Positions 7,853 through 15,925 of a stretch of DNA of 57,661 nucleotides are shown here, one piece after another. Positions within the stretch are counted from its first letter, which is position 1; every line of letters begins with the position of its first letter. Origin of the DNA: an uncultured Peptococcaceae bacterium (GTDB lineage: Bacteria > Bacillota > Peptococcia > Peptococcales > Peptococcaceae). The stretch lies in assembly GCA_900552455.1 (NCBI GenBank), contig URZX01000014.1, forward strand, positions 1 to 57,661. The letters are read 5' to 3'. The position numbers were made by a program, and so were the translations under genes. Below the pieces are notes generated by a model. It was not told where the DNA came from and did no database searches. It worked only from the letters and a program-made list of their open reading frames with translations.

Positions 7853-10597
7853 TCAGTTGAGTTCATCCAGAGCTGCTTTTACAACATCAGGCGTTGCTGG
7901 CACCTGCATGATACGTGCGCCAGTCGCGTTGTAAATAGCGTTGAGGATTGCAGGATGTGGTGCATCCAATGGCGCTTCGCCGCAGCCAGCTGCGCCGTAT
8001 GGGCCATTTGGACGTGGGGTTTGTACATAGTGCAACTCGATATCGTCTGGTACATCCTTTGGATATGGGATACCGCATTTCAGCAATGTGGTGTGTTTTT
8101 CCAGATCCTCGAAGTTTTCCGACAGTGCCAGACCAATCCCCTGTGCGAGACCACCATAGAAACTGCCGTCAACGAGGAGCTTGTTCATGATGGTACCAAC
8201 GTCAGCAACGCAGGTGAATTTTTCTACTGTTACCTTACCGGTTTCTGTATCAACGCAAACCTCTGGCAGGAAGAGCGTGTACATATAAACGCTGAATGGA
8301 TCGCCCTGAGCGGTTGCCTGGTCGATTGGACGATCTGCGCAAGCAGTCGCAACCCACTGACCCAGCACCTTGGTTTCGATGCCTTCGGCAACCATTTCGT
8401 CATAGGTACGATAGGTGCCATCGTCTTTCTTCATGGCTGCAAGCAGGTTTTCTGCTGCGAGACGGCAAGCGTTACCCGTCATAACCTGAGAACGGGAACC
8501 GCCTGCAGGACCAGAGTTTGGTGTCACCTTGGTGTCGTTCATCACGAGATGGATCTGTTCTGGAGTGATCCCGGCCTGACGCAGCGTTTCGTGTGCGCTG
8601 ACCAGCGTACCCATATCAGCACCCTGACCATGGTCTTCCCAGGAAACGTACATCGTTACAGAGCCATCAGGGTTCAGCTCAGCATAAGCCTGAGAGCTGT
8701 CGACCCCGTCAAGCCCGCTGCCATAAACACCACTGGATACACCAATGCCGTATTTATAGCGGCCGTCGGATGCAGCATTCTTTTCAGCGACGCGTTTCTT
8801 CCCAGCTTCGTAGAGTGGACGCGCAACCTTATACATTTCTTCCAGGCAGTAAACATCTGGTTCATAGCCGGTAGGGATCGTGGAATGTTCGGATTCCTTG
8901 TAGCAGTTCAGCTCGCGGATGTCAAACGGATCCATGCCCATCTTTGCTGCGAGCACGTCGATAGCGATTTCAGAACCCATGAAGGACTGTGGCGAACCGT
9001 AGCCGCGGAACGCAGAGCCCCACGCATGATTGGTGAATACCGTCTGGCTCTTATTGCGGATCGTAGGAATGTGGTAACCGGCACCAGTGAACTGGCTGAG
9101 ACGGTGCGTCAGCAAGTCACCAAATTCGGAATATGGACCGTGGTCGATGTAGTTGTCGCCCCAGAGACCGAGCAGCTTGCCGTTTTCGTCAGCAGCCAGC
9201 TTGATATGCATGAATGCTGGAGAACGTTTGCCGGTGTAGGTGATGTTCTGGTACATGTTGAAGACCAGAGATACTGGGCGCTGGCAAACGAGCGCAGCTA
9301 CACCCAGGATGGCTTCGTTCGTAGGGGAGAACTTGTAACCGAAGGTACCGCCGGTGTGGTTCTGAACGAGGCGCAGTTTTTCCAGTGGAACACCGATACC
9401 ATCAGCGATCATTGGCATGTGCAGATGCAGACCGATGGATTTGGAGTGGATCGTCAGCATGCCATCTTCATCGATGTATGCATAGCCGCAGTCTGGTTCG
9501 AGATGCAGATGTGGCTGGCGAGAGCAATACGATTCAATTTCAACCACATTTGGCGCCGCGTCGAAATCCATATCCGGCCCCTTGATGCAGTTGGTTTCGT
9601 AATAAGCGTTTGGCGTACCAGGATGGATCTCGATCGCATCTTCTGCAATAGCATCCATCGCATTCATGTAAGCTGGCAGTTCTTCGATGTCTACCTTGAC
9701 CGCAGCGGCAGCAGCGCGCGCATGTTCTTCGGTGTCAGCTGCAACGATGGCGATGGCGTCGCCAAACTGGAAGATCTTTTCGTCGCAGAGGATTGGACGA
9801 TCCCAGCCGTCGCACTTGTTGTTGAGTGGCAGCATGACAAGACCGTTGATGCGGTTTTTACCAGGAACATCTTTTGCTGTGATAACTTTGAATACGCCTG
9901 GCATTTTTTCTGCTTCGGAGGTGTCTACACCTTTCAGCAGCGCGTGGCTGACTTCAGCCTGCACGAGCGCGAGACGCAGAGTATCCTTTGGCATCTTCAG
10001 CGCATCGTCTGCACCGAAATCCCAAGAGCCTGTTACCTTCTGTGCTGCAGATGGACGAATGTAACTGGTACCAACGATGGAATCGCCAGTTGGCTTGAAG
10101 ACAAGGTCTTCCTTGGTGATCTCGCCGCGGATCACGCGAGCAGCATCCATGACAGCGTCAACGAGTGGTTTATAACCGGTGCAGCGGCAAAGGTTACGGT
10201 TTTGCTGGAACCAGTCGCGTACTTCTTCGCGGGTTGGATTTGGATTGTTGTCCAAAAGCACCTTGGAAGTCATGATAAACCCTGGTGAGCAGAAGCCGCA
10301 CTGTGCGCAGCCGTGTGCCATCCATGCAACCTGCAGTGGATGCATGTCGCTCAGCGTACCAATACCTTCGATGGTTGTGATCTCAGCGTTGTCTGGCAAA
10401 CGGGACAGCTTGGTAATGCAGGAGCGTGTCACCTTGCCATCAACGATGACGTTACAAGCACCGCAATGGCCCTGGCCGCAACCAATCTTACAACCTGTTA
10501 ACAGGAGACGTTCACGCAAAAAACTGGCCAGGGTTTCATTTTCTTCGACCAGTACCTGACGCGTTACGCCGTTGACAATAAATGTACGTTTAATCAT
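7853..10597 (-). CDS. Molybdenum-dependent aldehyde oxidoreductase (Mop type, single chain)
   Basis: The 914-aa single-chain molybdenum hydroxylase lacks a FAD domain. Residues 1-75 hold the plant-type [2Fe-2S] site (Cys 40, 45, 48, 60). The second [2Fe-2S] site follows (Cys 100, 103, 137, 139). These positions match Desulfovibrio gigas Mop as I recall it, as does the overall length (about 907 aa). The Mo domains show GGTFGYKFSPTNEAILG, AFRGYGSPQSFMGSEI and GAAGCGEAPLDAPHPAI, the last carrying the expected catalytic Glu. It hydroxylates an aldehyde or related substrate at molybdopterin (probably the cytosine dinucleotide form), with electrons leaving through the Fe-S clusters. ATG 10597 follows GAGGAGGG. 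The true substrate cannot be read from sequence. Confidence 0.92.
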   Translation of the reverse strand: MIKRTFIVNGVTRQVLVEENETLASFLRERLLLTGCKIGCGQGHCGACNVIVDGKVTRSCITKLSRLPDNAEITTIEGIGTLSDMHPLQVAWMAHGCAQCGFCSPGFIMTSKVLLDNNPNPTREEVRDWFQQNRNLCRCTGYKPLVDAVMDAARVIRGEITKEDLVFKPTGDSIVGTSYIRPSAAQKVTGSWDFGADDALKMPKDTLRLALVQAEVSHALLKGVDTSEAEKMPGVFKVITAKDVPGKNRINGLVMLPLNNKCDGWDRPILCDEKIFQFGDAIAIVAADTEEHARAAAAAVKVDIEELPAYMNAMDAIAEDAIEIHPGTPNAYYETNCIKGPDMDFDAAPNVVEIESYCSRQPHLHLEPDCGYAYIDEDGMLTIHSKSIGLHLHMPMIADGIGVPLEKLRLVQNHTGGTFGYKFSPTNEAILGVAALVCQRPVSLVFNMYQNITYTGKRSPAFMHIKLAADENGKLLGLWGDNYIDHGPYSEFGDLLTHRLSQFTGAGYHIPTIRNKSQTVFTNHAWGSAFRGYGSPQSFMGSEIAIDVLAAKMGMDPFDIRELNCYKESEHSTIPTGYEPDVYCLEEMYKVARPLYEAGKKRVAEKNAASDGRYKYGIGVSSGVYGSGLDGVDSSQAYAELNPDGSVTMYVSWEDHGQGADMGTLVSAHETLRQAGITPEQIHLVMNDTKVTPNSGPAGGSRSQVMTGNACRLAAENLLAAMKKDDGTYRTYDEMVAEGIETKVLGQWVATACADRPIDQATAQGDPFSVYMYTLFLPEVCVDTETGKVTVEKFTCVADVGTIMNKLLVDGSFYGGLAQGIGLALSENFEDLEKHTTLLKCGIPYPKDVPDDIELHYVQTPRPNGPYGAAGCGEAPLDAPHPAILNAIYNATGARIMQVPATPDVVKAALDELN

Positions 10598-10627
10598 CTG
10601 AAAGTCCCTCCTCTAGTTATGTTCTGA

Positions 10628-11089
10628 TTAATTACCGGGTTCTTCTTTCATGTTTGTGTGATTGCCACAATCGTCATGATCAGGACCTTTGCCGGTGAGA
10701 TCATTCATGCGCGTCAGTCCTCTGGCGGTGTAAAACACCAGCTGGGACAAACTGCCATCTAAATTTTCTCCTGATAATCGCAAAAAATTTGCATTTTCAT
10801 AGTAGGAAATTGGAAGTTCTCGCCTGTAAACTTCACCGGTCACTTGATCACGCACTTCAACAGTAACAACTTCTGCTCGTATCTCAAAAACTTGCTCTTC
10901 CGTAATCTCACCAGCTTTCTGAAATGCATGAATCTTCTCTTTCTTATACAAATAGTATTCCTTATGGATGCATCTTGTCAACTTATATCCATTTGATAGA
11001 CGGCCTCTTCTGTCTCCACAAATGCGCAGTTTTCTGCATGGAACAATGGTATTGTAAAGCGATTCAAAATTATAAAAATATTTTTCCAT
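10628..11089 (-). CDS. Hypothetical protein heading the aldehyde oxidoreductase operon
   Basis: I do not recognise this 153-aa protein. It is Lys/Arg/Tyr-rich at the N-terminus (RRGRLSNGYKLTRCIHKEYY), has a central acidic segment (AGEITEEQVFEIRAEVVTV) and ends in an HDDCGNH-containing, possibly metal-binding tail. There is no signal peptide or membrane segment. The ATG at 11089 has no clear Shine-Dalgarno motif. A TACAAT -10 on the minus strand (11110-11105) would leave only about 9 nt of leader, so translation may be nearly leaderless. It ends 30 bp before the oxidoreductase start with no terminator between, so cotranscription is likely. Confidence 0.6.
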   Translation of the reverse strand: MEKYFYNFESLYNTIVPCRKLRICGDRRGRLSNGYKLTRCIHKEYYLYKKEKIHAFQKAGEITEEQVFEIRAEVVTVEVRDQVTGEVYRRELPISYYENANFLRLSGENLDGSLSQLVFYTARGLTRMNDLTGKGPDHDDCGNHTNMKEEPGN

Positions 11090-11091
11090 TT

Positions 11092-11129
11092 AATACAGAG
11101 GCGTATTGTAATTAAATACGAGTTGTATT
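11092..11129. promoter_or_regulatory. Array of four phased AATAC/GTATT half-sites (candidate Mo-response operator)
   Basis: AATAC-N6-GTATT (11092-11107) and AATAC-N5-GTATT (11115-11129) are both perfect inverted repeats. The four half-sites begin at 11092, 11103, 11115 and 11125, about one helical turn apart, so they share one DNA face. They lie between divergent genes and overlap the modA promoter. The regulator is not proven; the HTH domain encoded at 14951-15925 is a candidate. Confidence 0.7.
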
Positions 11130-11134
11130 AAAAT
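11106..11134 (+). promoter_or_regulatory. Candidate sigma-A promoter for the modABC operon
   Basis: TTGTAA (11106-11111), a 17-bp spacer and TAAAAT (11129-11134). The second palindrome fills the spacer and the first overlaps the region just upstream, a layout expected for repression. Confidence 0.6.
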
Positions 11135-11150
11135 AATAGTCACAAAGCGT

Positions 11151-11180
11151 TTCGTGTCATTTCGTATCATTTCGCACATT
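11151..11180 (+). repeat. Three tandem 10-bp repeats in the modA leader
   Basis: TTCGTGTCAT, TTCGTATCAT and TTCGCACATT follow one another directly, ending 29 bp before the modA ATG. They lie downstream of the candidate promoter, so they would be transcribed. Confidence 0.7.
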
Positions 11181-11209
11181 TTACATCATCAACTAAGGAG
11201 GAATTCGAG

Positions 11210-12085
11210 ATGAAAAAGAAACTGACCGCACTGTTACTCGTAGGACTTCTATCTGGCAGCATGCTGGCTGGCTGTGGTGGAAACGCAAGCGACGACTCCT
11301 CGTCGAGCGCTCCGGCGTCTGCATCAGCTGAAACTGAAGCTGACCAGGTGGAGCTTGTCGTTTTCGCTGCTGCATCGATGACAGAAACGCTGACTGAGCT
11401 GAGCAACGCCTACATGAAAGAAAATCCAAATGTAGACGTTGTGCTGAACTTTGACTCTTCCGGAACGTTGAAAACGCAGATCCAGGAAGGCGCCGATTGT
11501 GACGTTTTCATTTCTGCTGGTCAGCTGCAGATGGATCAGCTGGATGCCAACGCAGATCCATCTGTCAACACCGAGGGCCTGGATTTTGTCTTGGAAGACA
11601 GCCGTTTTGACATTCTTGAAAACAAGGTGGCGCTGGCTGTGCCTGACGACAATCCAAAGAATATCAACTCCTACGACGATATGAAGGCTGGTCTTGAAGA
11701 CGGTAGCATCCTGCTGGCGATGGGCAACAGCGATGTGCCAGTTGGCCAGTACACGCAGAAGATCCTGACCTATCTGGGTCTGGACGAAGCGACACTGGCA
11801 AATGCCGGGAACATCACCTACGGCTCCAATGTTAAGGAAGTCACCACGCAGGTGAGCGAAGCCGCTGTTGACTGCGGGATCATCTATCAAACGGATGCCT
11901 ATTCTGCAGGCCTGACGGTCGTTGACACGGCAACACCGGAAATGTGCGGACAGGTCATCTATCCGGCAGCGATTCTCAACGTATCGAAGAATCCGGACGT
12001 TGCAAAGGATTATCTGGATTTTCTGACCAGCGACGACGCGGACGCAGTATTTGAAGAAGTCGGCTTCACAGCCATCAACGAATGA
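11210..12085 (+). CDS. modA: Molybdate ABC transporter substrate-binding lipoprotein
   Basis: The 291-aa protein has a lipoprotein signal peptide (MKKKLTALLLVGLL...) ending in the lipobox LAGC near residue 21, then a Ser/Ala/Glu-rich linker. The body has the ModA hallmarks VVFAAASMTETL, NFDSSGTLKTQI, GADCDVFISAG and a C-terminal VIYPAAILNVSKNP segment. It captures molybdate (or tungstate) outside the membrane and delivers it to ModB. AAGGAGGAA precedes the ATG at good spacing. It is the first gene of modABC, divergent from the Mo-hydroxylase operon, consistent with shared Mo control. Confidence 0.95.
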   Translation: MKKKLTALLLVGLLSGSMLAGCGGNASDDSSSSAPASASAETEADQVELVVFAAASMTETLTELSNAYMKENPNVDVVLNFDSSGTLKTQIQEGADCDVFISAGQLQMDQLDANADPSVNTEGLDFVLEDSRFDILENKVALAVPDDNPKNINSYDDMKAGLEDGSILLAMGNSDVPVGQYTQKILTYLGLDEATLANAGNITYGSNVKEVTTQVSEAAVDCGIIYQTDAYSAGLTVVDTATPEMCGQVIYPAAILNVSKNPDVAKDYLDFLTSDDADAVFEEVGFTAINE

Positions 12086-12128
12086 TCTGTCGACATTGCT
12101 TATTTGATCTGAAGGGAGGGTTTGCACC

Positions 12129-12821
12129 ATGGACTGGTACCCATTATGGAACTCACTGCGCATTGCAGCGATCAGTACGGTGATCATTTTCTTTCTGGGA
12201 ATTTTCTCAGCGTATTATATCGCCAAGGCGCCGCGAGTTGTGAAGGGTGTGCTGGACGTCGTGCTCACCCTCCCTCTTGTTTTGCCGCCAACAGTCGTCG
12301 GCTATCTGCTCTTGCGTGTGCTGGGGCCAAATCGCATTCTTGGCTCCTTTGTGCTGGATGTATTTGGCATCAAGATGACGATGACCTGGTGGTCGGCGAT
12401 CTTCGCAACGACGGTGGTCATTTTCCCGCTGATGTATCGCACGGCGCGAGGCGCTTTTGAGTCTTTCGATGAAAATCTGGCCTACGCTGGGCAAACGCTG
12501 GGACTTTCAAACACATTTATCTTCTGGCACATTCGCATGCCGTACTGCAAGCAGGGAATTCTCGCTGGCACGGTGCTCGCGTTCGCACGCGCCTTGGGCG
12601 AATACGGCGCAACGAGTATGGTCGCTGGCTACACGCCAGGGCGCACCGCCACGATCTCAACGACGGTGTATCAGCTGTGGCGCACCAACGATGACGCGCT
12701 CGCCTTCAAGTGGGTGCTCGTCAATTTGGCGATCTCTTTTGTCGTGCTTTTGGCTGTGAATCTGCTCGAGAAAAAGCAAAAGACACAGAAAAACCAGCGG
12801 CAGCGATTGGGGGAAGCCTAG
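12129..12821 (+). CDS. modB: Molybdate ABC transporter permease
   Basis: The 230-aa membrane protein has five to six hydrophobic segments and the ABC permease EAA loop (residues about 120-150, with ENLAYAGQTLGLSNTFIFWH and RALGEYGATSMVAG). It forms the transmembrane channel fed by ModA and driven by ModC. GAAGGGAGGG lies upstream of ATG 12129. Its stop TAG directly abuts the modC ATG, so translation is coupled. The C-terminus is Lys/Gln-rich. Confidence 0.93.
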   Translation: MDWYPLWNSLRIAAISTVIIFFLGIFSAYYIAKAPRVVKGVLDVVLTLPLVLPPTVVGYLLLRVLGPNRILGSFVLDVFGIKMTMTWWSAIFATTVVIFPLMYRTARGAFESFDENLAYAGQTLGLSNTFIFWHIRMPYCKQGILAGTVLAFARALGEYGATSMVAGYTPGRTATISTTVYQLWRTNDDALAFKWVLVNLAISFVVLLAVNLLEKKQKTQKNQRQRLGEA

Positions 12822-13862
12822 ATGACCATTCAAATCGATGTGAGGAAAAATTTCGGTGATTTTTCGCTAGACCTCCATCTGCAGGCTGACAATGAGGTGA
12901 TGGGGCTCCTTGGCGCGTCCGGCAGCGGCAAGAGCATGACATTGAAATGCATCGCCGGGGTTGAAAAGCCTGACGATGGCTGTATTATTTTGAATGAAAA
13001 GGTCTTATTCGACAGCCAGCGTCGCATCAATCTCCCGCCGCAGGAACGCCGCGTTGGCTATATGTTTCAGAACTACGCGCTGTTTCCACAAATGACGGTG
13101 CTCGACAACATCCGCATGGGCGCACGCCGTGAAAAAAACGCCGCCTTAAAAGAGAAAAAGGTCGCAGAGATCATGGAACGCTTTGAGATCACAGACCTCT
13201 CCCACCGCTATCCATCACAGATCTCCGGCGGCCAGCAGCAGCGCACTGCCTTGGCACGCATCCTGGTGTCTGACCCGGAGATCCTGCTATTGGACGAGCC
13301 GTTTTCTGCCCTCGACACGCATCTGCGCTTTCGCCTGGAACGCGAGCTCAGAGAAGTTGCGCGCGATTTCAGAAAAACGGTCATCCTGGTGTCCCACGAC
13401 AGGGACGAAACGTTCCGCCTGGCAGATAAGATTGCCATCCTGAGCAACGGCAAGCTGGATGTCTGCGGCGACAAAGCGGACGTATTTCGCGATCCATCCA
13501 CCAGACAGGCGGCGATTCTCACTGGCTGTAAAAACATTTCCAGCTTTACAGCGAACAACGCACAGCGGATCCACGCGACAGACTGGGACATCTCCCTTGA
13601 TGTTGCGCAAGATCCTGCTGGTTTTCACTATATTGGCATCCGCATGCACGATATTTTTTACGGCGACGGACCGAATGCGACGCATTTTGTCGTCCTCGAA
13701 GAGATCGAAAATCCGTTCAGCTACACGATCATGGTGCGCGCAAAAGGCGCTCCCCACGCCTCCCCGCTCGGCTGGGAGGTGGACAAGGCTTTGTGGCAGA
13801 GCGTGCGCGCAAGCGAGATCGTACTACACATTCCAAATGAAAATATTATGCTATTAAATTGA
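12822..13862 (+). CDS. modC: Molybdate ABC transporter ATP-binding protein
   Basis: This is a 346-aa ATPase: Walker A GASGSGKS near residue 31, Q-loop YMFQNYALFPQM, signature ISGGQQQRTALAR, Walker B EILLLDEPFSALD and switch His in VSHDRDE. The C-terminal 110 residues lie after the ATPase core and could be a TOBE/Mop-like regulatory domain, though I see no strong motif there. It begins directly at the modB stop, with GGGGG 8-9 nt upstream as the ribosome-binding site. It powers molybdate uptake on the cytoplasmic face. Confidence 0.93.
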   Translation: MTIQIDVRKNFGDFSLDLHLQADNEVMGLLGASGSGKSMTLKCIAGVEKPDDGCIILNEKVLFDSQRRINLPPQERRVGYMFQNYALFPQMTVLDNIRMGARREKNAALKEKKVAEIMERFEITDLSHRYPSQISGGQQQRTALARILVSDPEILLLDEPFSALDTHLRFRLERELREVARDFRKTVILVSHDRDETFRLADKIAILSNGKLDVCGDKADVFRDPSTRQAAILTGCKNISSFTANNAQRIHATDWDISLDVAQDPAGFHYIGIRMHDIFYGDGPNATHFVVLEEIENPFSYTIMVRAKGAPHASPLGWEVDKALWQSVRASEIVLHIPNENIMLLN

Positions 13863-13896
13863 TTATCTCAGTACAGAAACGGAGGAGACAGGAATC

Positions 13897-14913
13897 ATGA
13901 AGAAGGTCAAGGTACAGGACGCGATCGGCATGACATTATGCCACGACATCACTGCGATGGTGGATGGCTTTAAGGGCGCGGCGTTTAAGCGCGGTCATGT
14001 GGTCACCCAGGAAGATATCCCAAGGCTTCTGGATATCGGCAAGCAGCATGTTTTTATCTGGGAAGAAAACGCAGGCGAGATCCACGAAGAGGATGCTGCG
14101 CGCAGACTGAGCCAGATGACAGCTGTGGATGGCGCACACTACGGCAGCATTTCCGAGGGCAAGATACAGCTGTTCGCCGATCAGGACGGCATGTTCCGCG
14201 TCGACAAAGCGCTGCTTGCAGCTGTCAATCGCATCGGCGATATCACGATCACGACGCTGCCAGATCATTATCCGGTGAAAGCTGGTGATCGTCTCGCATC
14301 CATGCGCATCGTTCCCCTCGTCACAGAGGAGCGACAGATCGCCGAAGCAGAAGCGCTTTGCGCTGGCAAGCAGCTGTACGATCTGCGGCCCTTTAAGCCG
14401 CTGAAAGTCGGCATCATCATCACGGGCTCGGAAATCTACCACGGCCGCATCAAAGATAAATTTGAGCGCGTCGCCAGAGCAAAGCTTGCCCACTATCCAG
14501 CAGAGATTCTCGGCGTTCACGTGTGCGACGATGAGCTGGATATGATCGTTGGCGCCGGACGCACGCTTCTGGCAGAAGGCGCTGAGCTTCTCATTTTCTC
14601 CGGCGGAATGTCGGTGGATCCCGACGATCTGACGCCGAGCGCGATCCGCGAAATGGGCGCCGAAATCGTTTCTTATGGCGTTCCTTCTCAGCCAGGAAAT
14701 ATGACGTTGGTGGCCTATCTCGATCAGGCTGCACTGCTTGGCGTTCCCGGTGCTGCCATCAGCCGTCCGACGACGATGTTCGATGTGCTCCTGCCACAGA
14801 TTTTCTGCGGCGATCCGCTGACCAAGGACGACCTGATCCGTTTGGGAGAAGGCGGACTCTGTCAGATGTGCGACAACTGCCATTTTCCAAACTGCACATT
14901 TGGCCGCTATTGA
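13897..14913 (+). CDS. Molybdopterin-binding (MoeA/MogA-domain) protein with a C-terminal Cys cluster
   Basis: The 338-aa protein resembles the clostridial stand-alone molybdopterin-binding family. It shows DAIGMTLCHDITAM at the N-terminus, VGIIITGSEIYHGRIKDKF opening the MoCF-biosynthesis fold near residue 168, FSGGMSVDPDDLTP and LLGVPGAAISRPTTMFD. It probably handles molybdopterin or Mo insertion in the cytoplasm. The last 20 residues hold four Cys and a His (CQMCDNCHF...C), a small metal-binding tail. GGAGGAGAC precedes ATG 13897. It follows modC by 34 bp. Confidence 0.85.
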   Translation: MKKVKVQDAIGMTLCHDITAMVDGFKGAAFKRGHVVTQEDIPRLLDIGKQHVFIWEENAGEIHEEDAARRLSQMTAVDGAHYGSISEGKIQLFADQDGMFRVDKALLAAVNRIGDITITTLPDHYPVKAGDRLASMRIVPLVTEERQIAEAEALCAGKQLYDLRPFKPLKVGIIITGSEIYHGRIKDKFERVARAKLAHYPAEILGVHVCDDELDMIVGAGRTLLAEGAELLIFSGGMSVDPDDLTPSAIREMGAEIVSYGVPSQPGNMTLVAYLDQAALLGVPGAAISRPTTMFDVLLPQIFCGDPLTKDDLIRLGEGGLCQMCDNCHFPNCTFGRY

Positions 14914-14950
14914 TAACGACATTCACGCAAAATCGATTGGAGGTTTGACC

Positions 14951-15925
14951 ATGCACGCACATAAAGCGACTACAAACGAAACAGCAGCGCCTCATGCGGA
15001 AGCAACCATCGGCGCCGTCATCGTCGCTGCCGGCATGTCCTCTCGTATGGGCGATTTCAAACCGATGATGGGTATTGGCGCCATTTCCATCGCCCAGCGC
15101 ATCGTCGCCACGCTGCGTCAGGCGGGCGCTCAGCACATCGTCGTTGTCACTGGATTTAACGCTGACATGCTGGAAAGACATCTGAGCGACAACGGTCTGG
15201 TCTTTTTGCGCAACAACGACTACGAATCTACGGATATGTTCGCCTCTGCGAAAATTGGCCTGGACTATCTGCAGAGCAAGTGTGACCGGGTCCTCTTCAC
15301 GCCGGTGGACATTCCGCTCTTTACCGCCGGCACAGTGCGCGCGCTCATCGCTTCCGAAGCAGAGATCGCCATCCCTGTCTGCGGCGGCTCAGAAGGCCAT
15401 CCCATTCTCCTCGCCAGCCGTCTGATTCCGGCGATCCTGGACTGGCCTGGCGAAGGCGGCCTGCGCGGCGCGATCAACGCCTTGGACGCGCCTGTCTGCC
15501 ATGTGCCGGTGCGAGACGCCGGTATTCTTCACGATGCCGACACACCGCAGGACTACCAGGCACTTCTGGAATATCACAACAAGCAGCTGGCGCGCACAGA
15601 GATCAAGGTCACCCTCACCCGCGAGCTGCCATTTTTCGATGAAAAAATGGCCATGCTGCTGGCGCTCATCGACGAGACCGGCTCGGTGCGCATCGCCTGC
15701 AAACGTATGCAGATCTCCTACTCCACCGGCTGGAATATGATCCGGCGTCTGGAGTCGCAGACAAAAGGCGAGGTGCTGAATCGTGTGCAGGGCGGCGCTG
15801 GCGGCGGTGGCAGCCATCTCACAGCGAATGGGCGACGGCTTCTGGAAGCCTACCGCCAGTTCGTTGCAGATATCAAGGATTACGCCGCCAGCCGTTACGA
15901 CCATTATTTTGGGGAGGATCTTTAA
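14951..15925 (+). CDS. MobA-like nucleotidyltransferase fused to a ModE/LysR-type HTH (DVU_1551-like)
   Basis: The 324-aa protein is a fusion. Residues about 20-215 form a MobA/MocA-type NTP transferase (VIVAAGMSSRMG nucleotide loop, DIPLF metal site, EGHPILLASRL), expected to add CMP or GMP to molybdopterin. Residues about 230-310 form a winged helix-turn-helix like the ModE N-terminal domain (LLALIDETGSVRIACKRMQ, LTANGRRLLEAY). ATG 14951 follows TTGGAGGTTTG; a longer frame from 14900 would overlap the previous gene and lacks a site. The stop overlaps the next ATG (TAATG). The fusion suggests a cofactor enzyme that also regulates Mo genes (inference). Confidence 0.88.
   Translation: MHAHKATTNETAAPHAEATIGAVIVAAGMSSRMGDFKPMMGIGAISIAQRIVATLRQAGAQHIVVVTGFNADMLERHLSDNGLVFLRNNDYESTDMFASAKIGLDYLQSKCDRVLFTPVDIPLFTAGTVRALIASEAEIAIPVCGGSEGHPILLASRLIPAILDWPGEGGLRGAINALDAPVCHVPVRDAGILHDADTPQDYQALLEYHNKQLARTEIKVTLTRELPFFDEKMAMLLALIDETGSVRIACKRMQISYSTGWNMIRRLESQTKGEVLNRVQGGAGGGGSHLTANGRRLLEAYRQFVADIKDYAASRYDHYFGEDL

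Noticed and set aside
7955..10288. Long plus-strand open frame (777 codons) opposite the aldehyde oxidoreductase gene
   Set aside because: It is an antisense shadow: GC-rich codon bias of the real gene removes stops, the product is Trp/Cys/His/Ile-rich nonsense, and no ribosome site is present.
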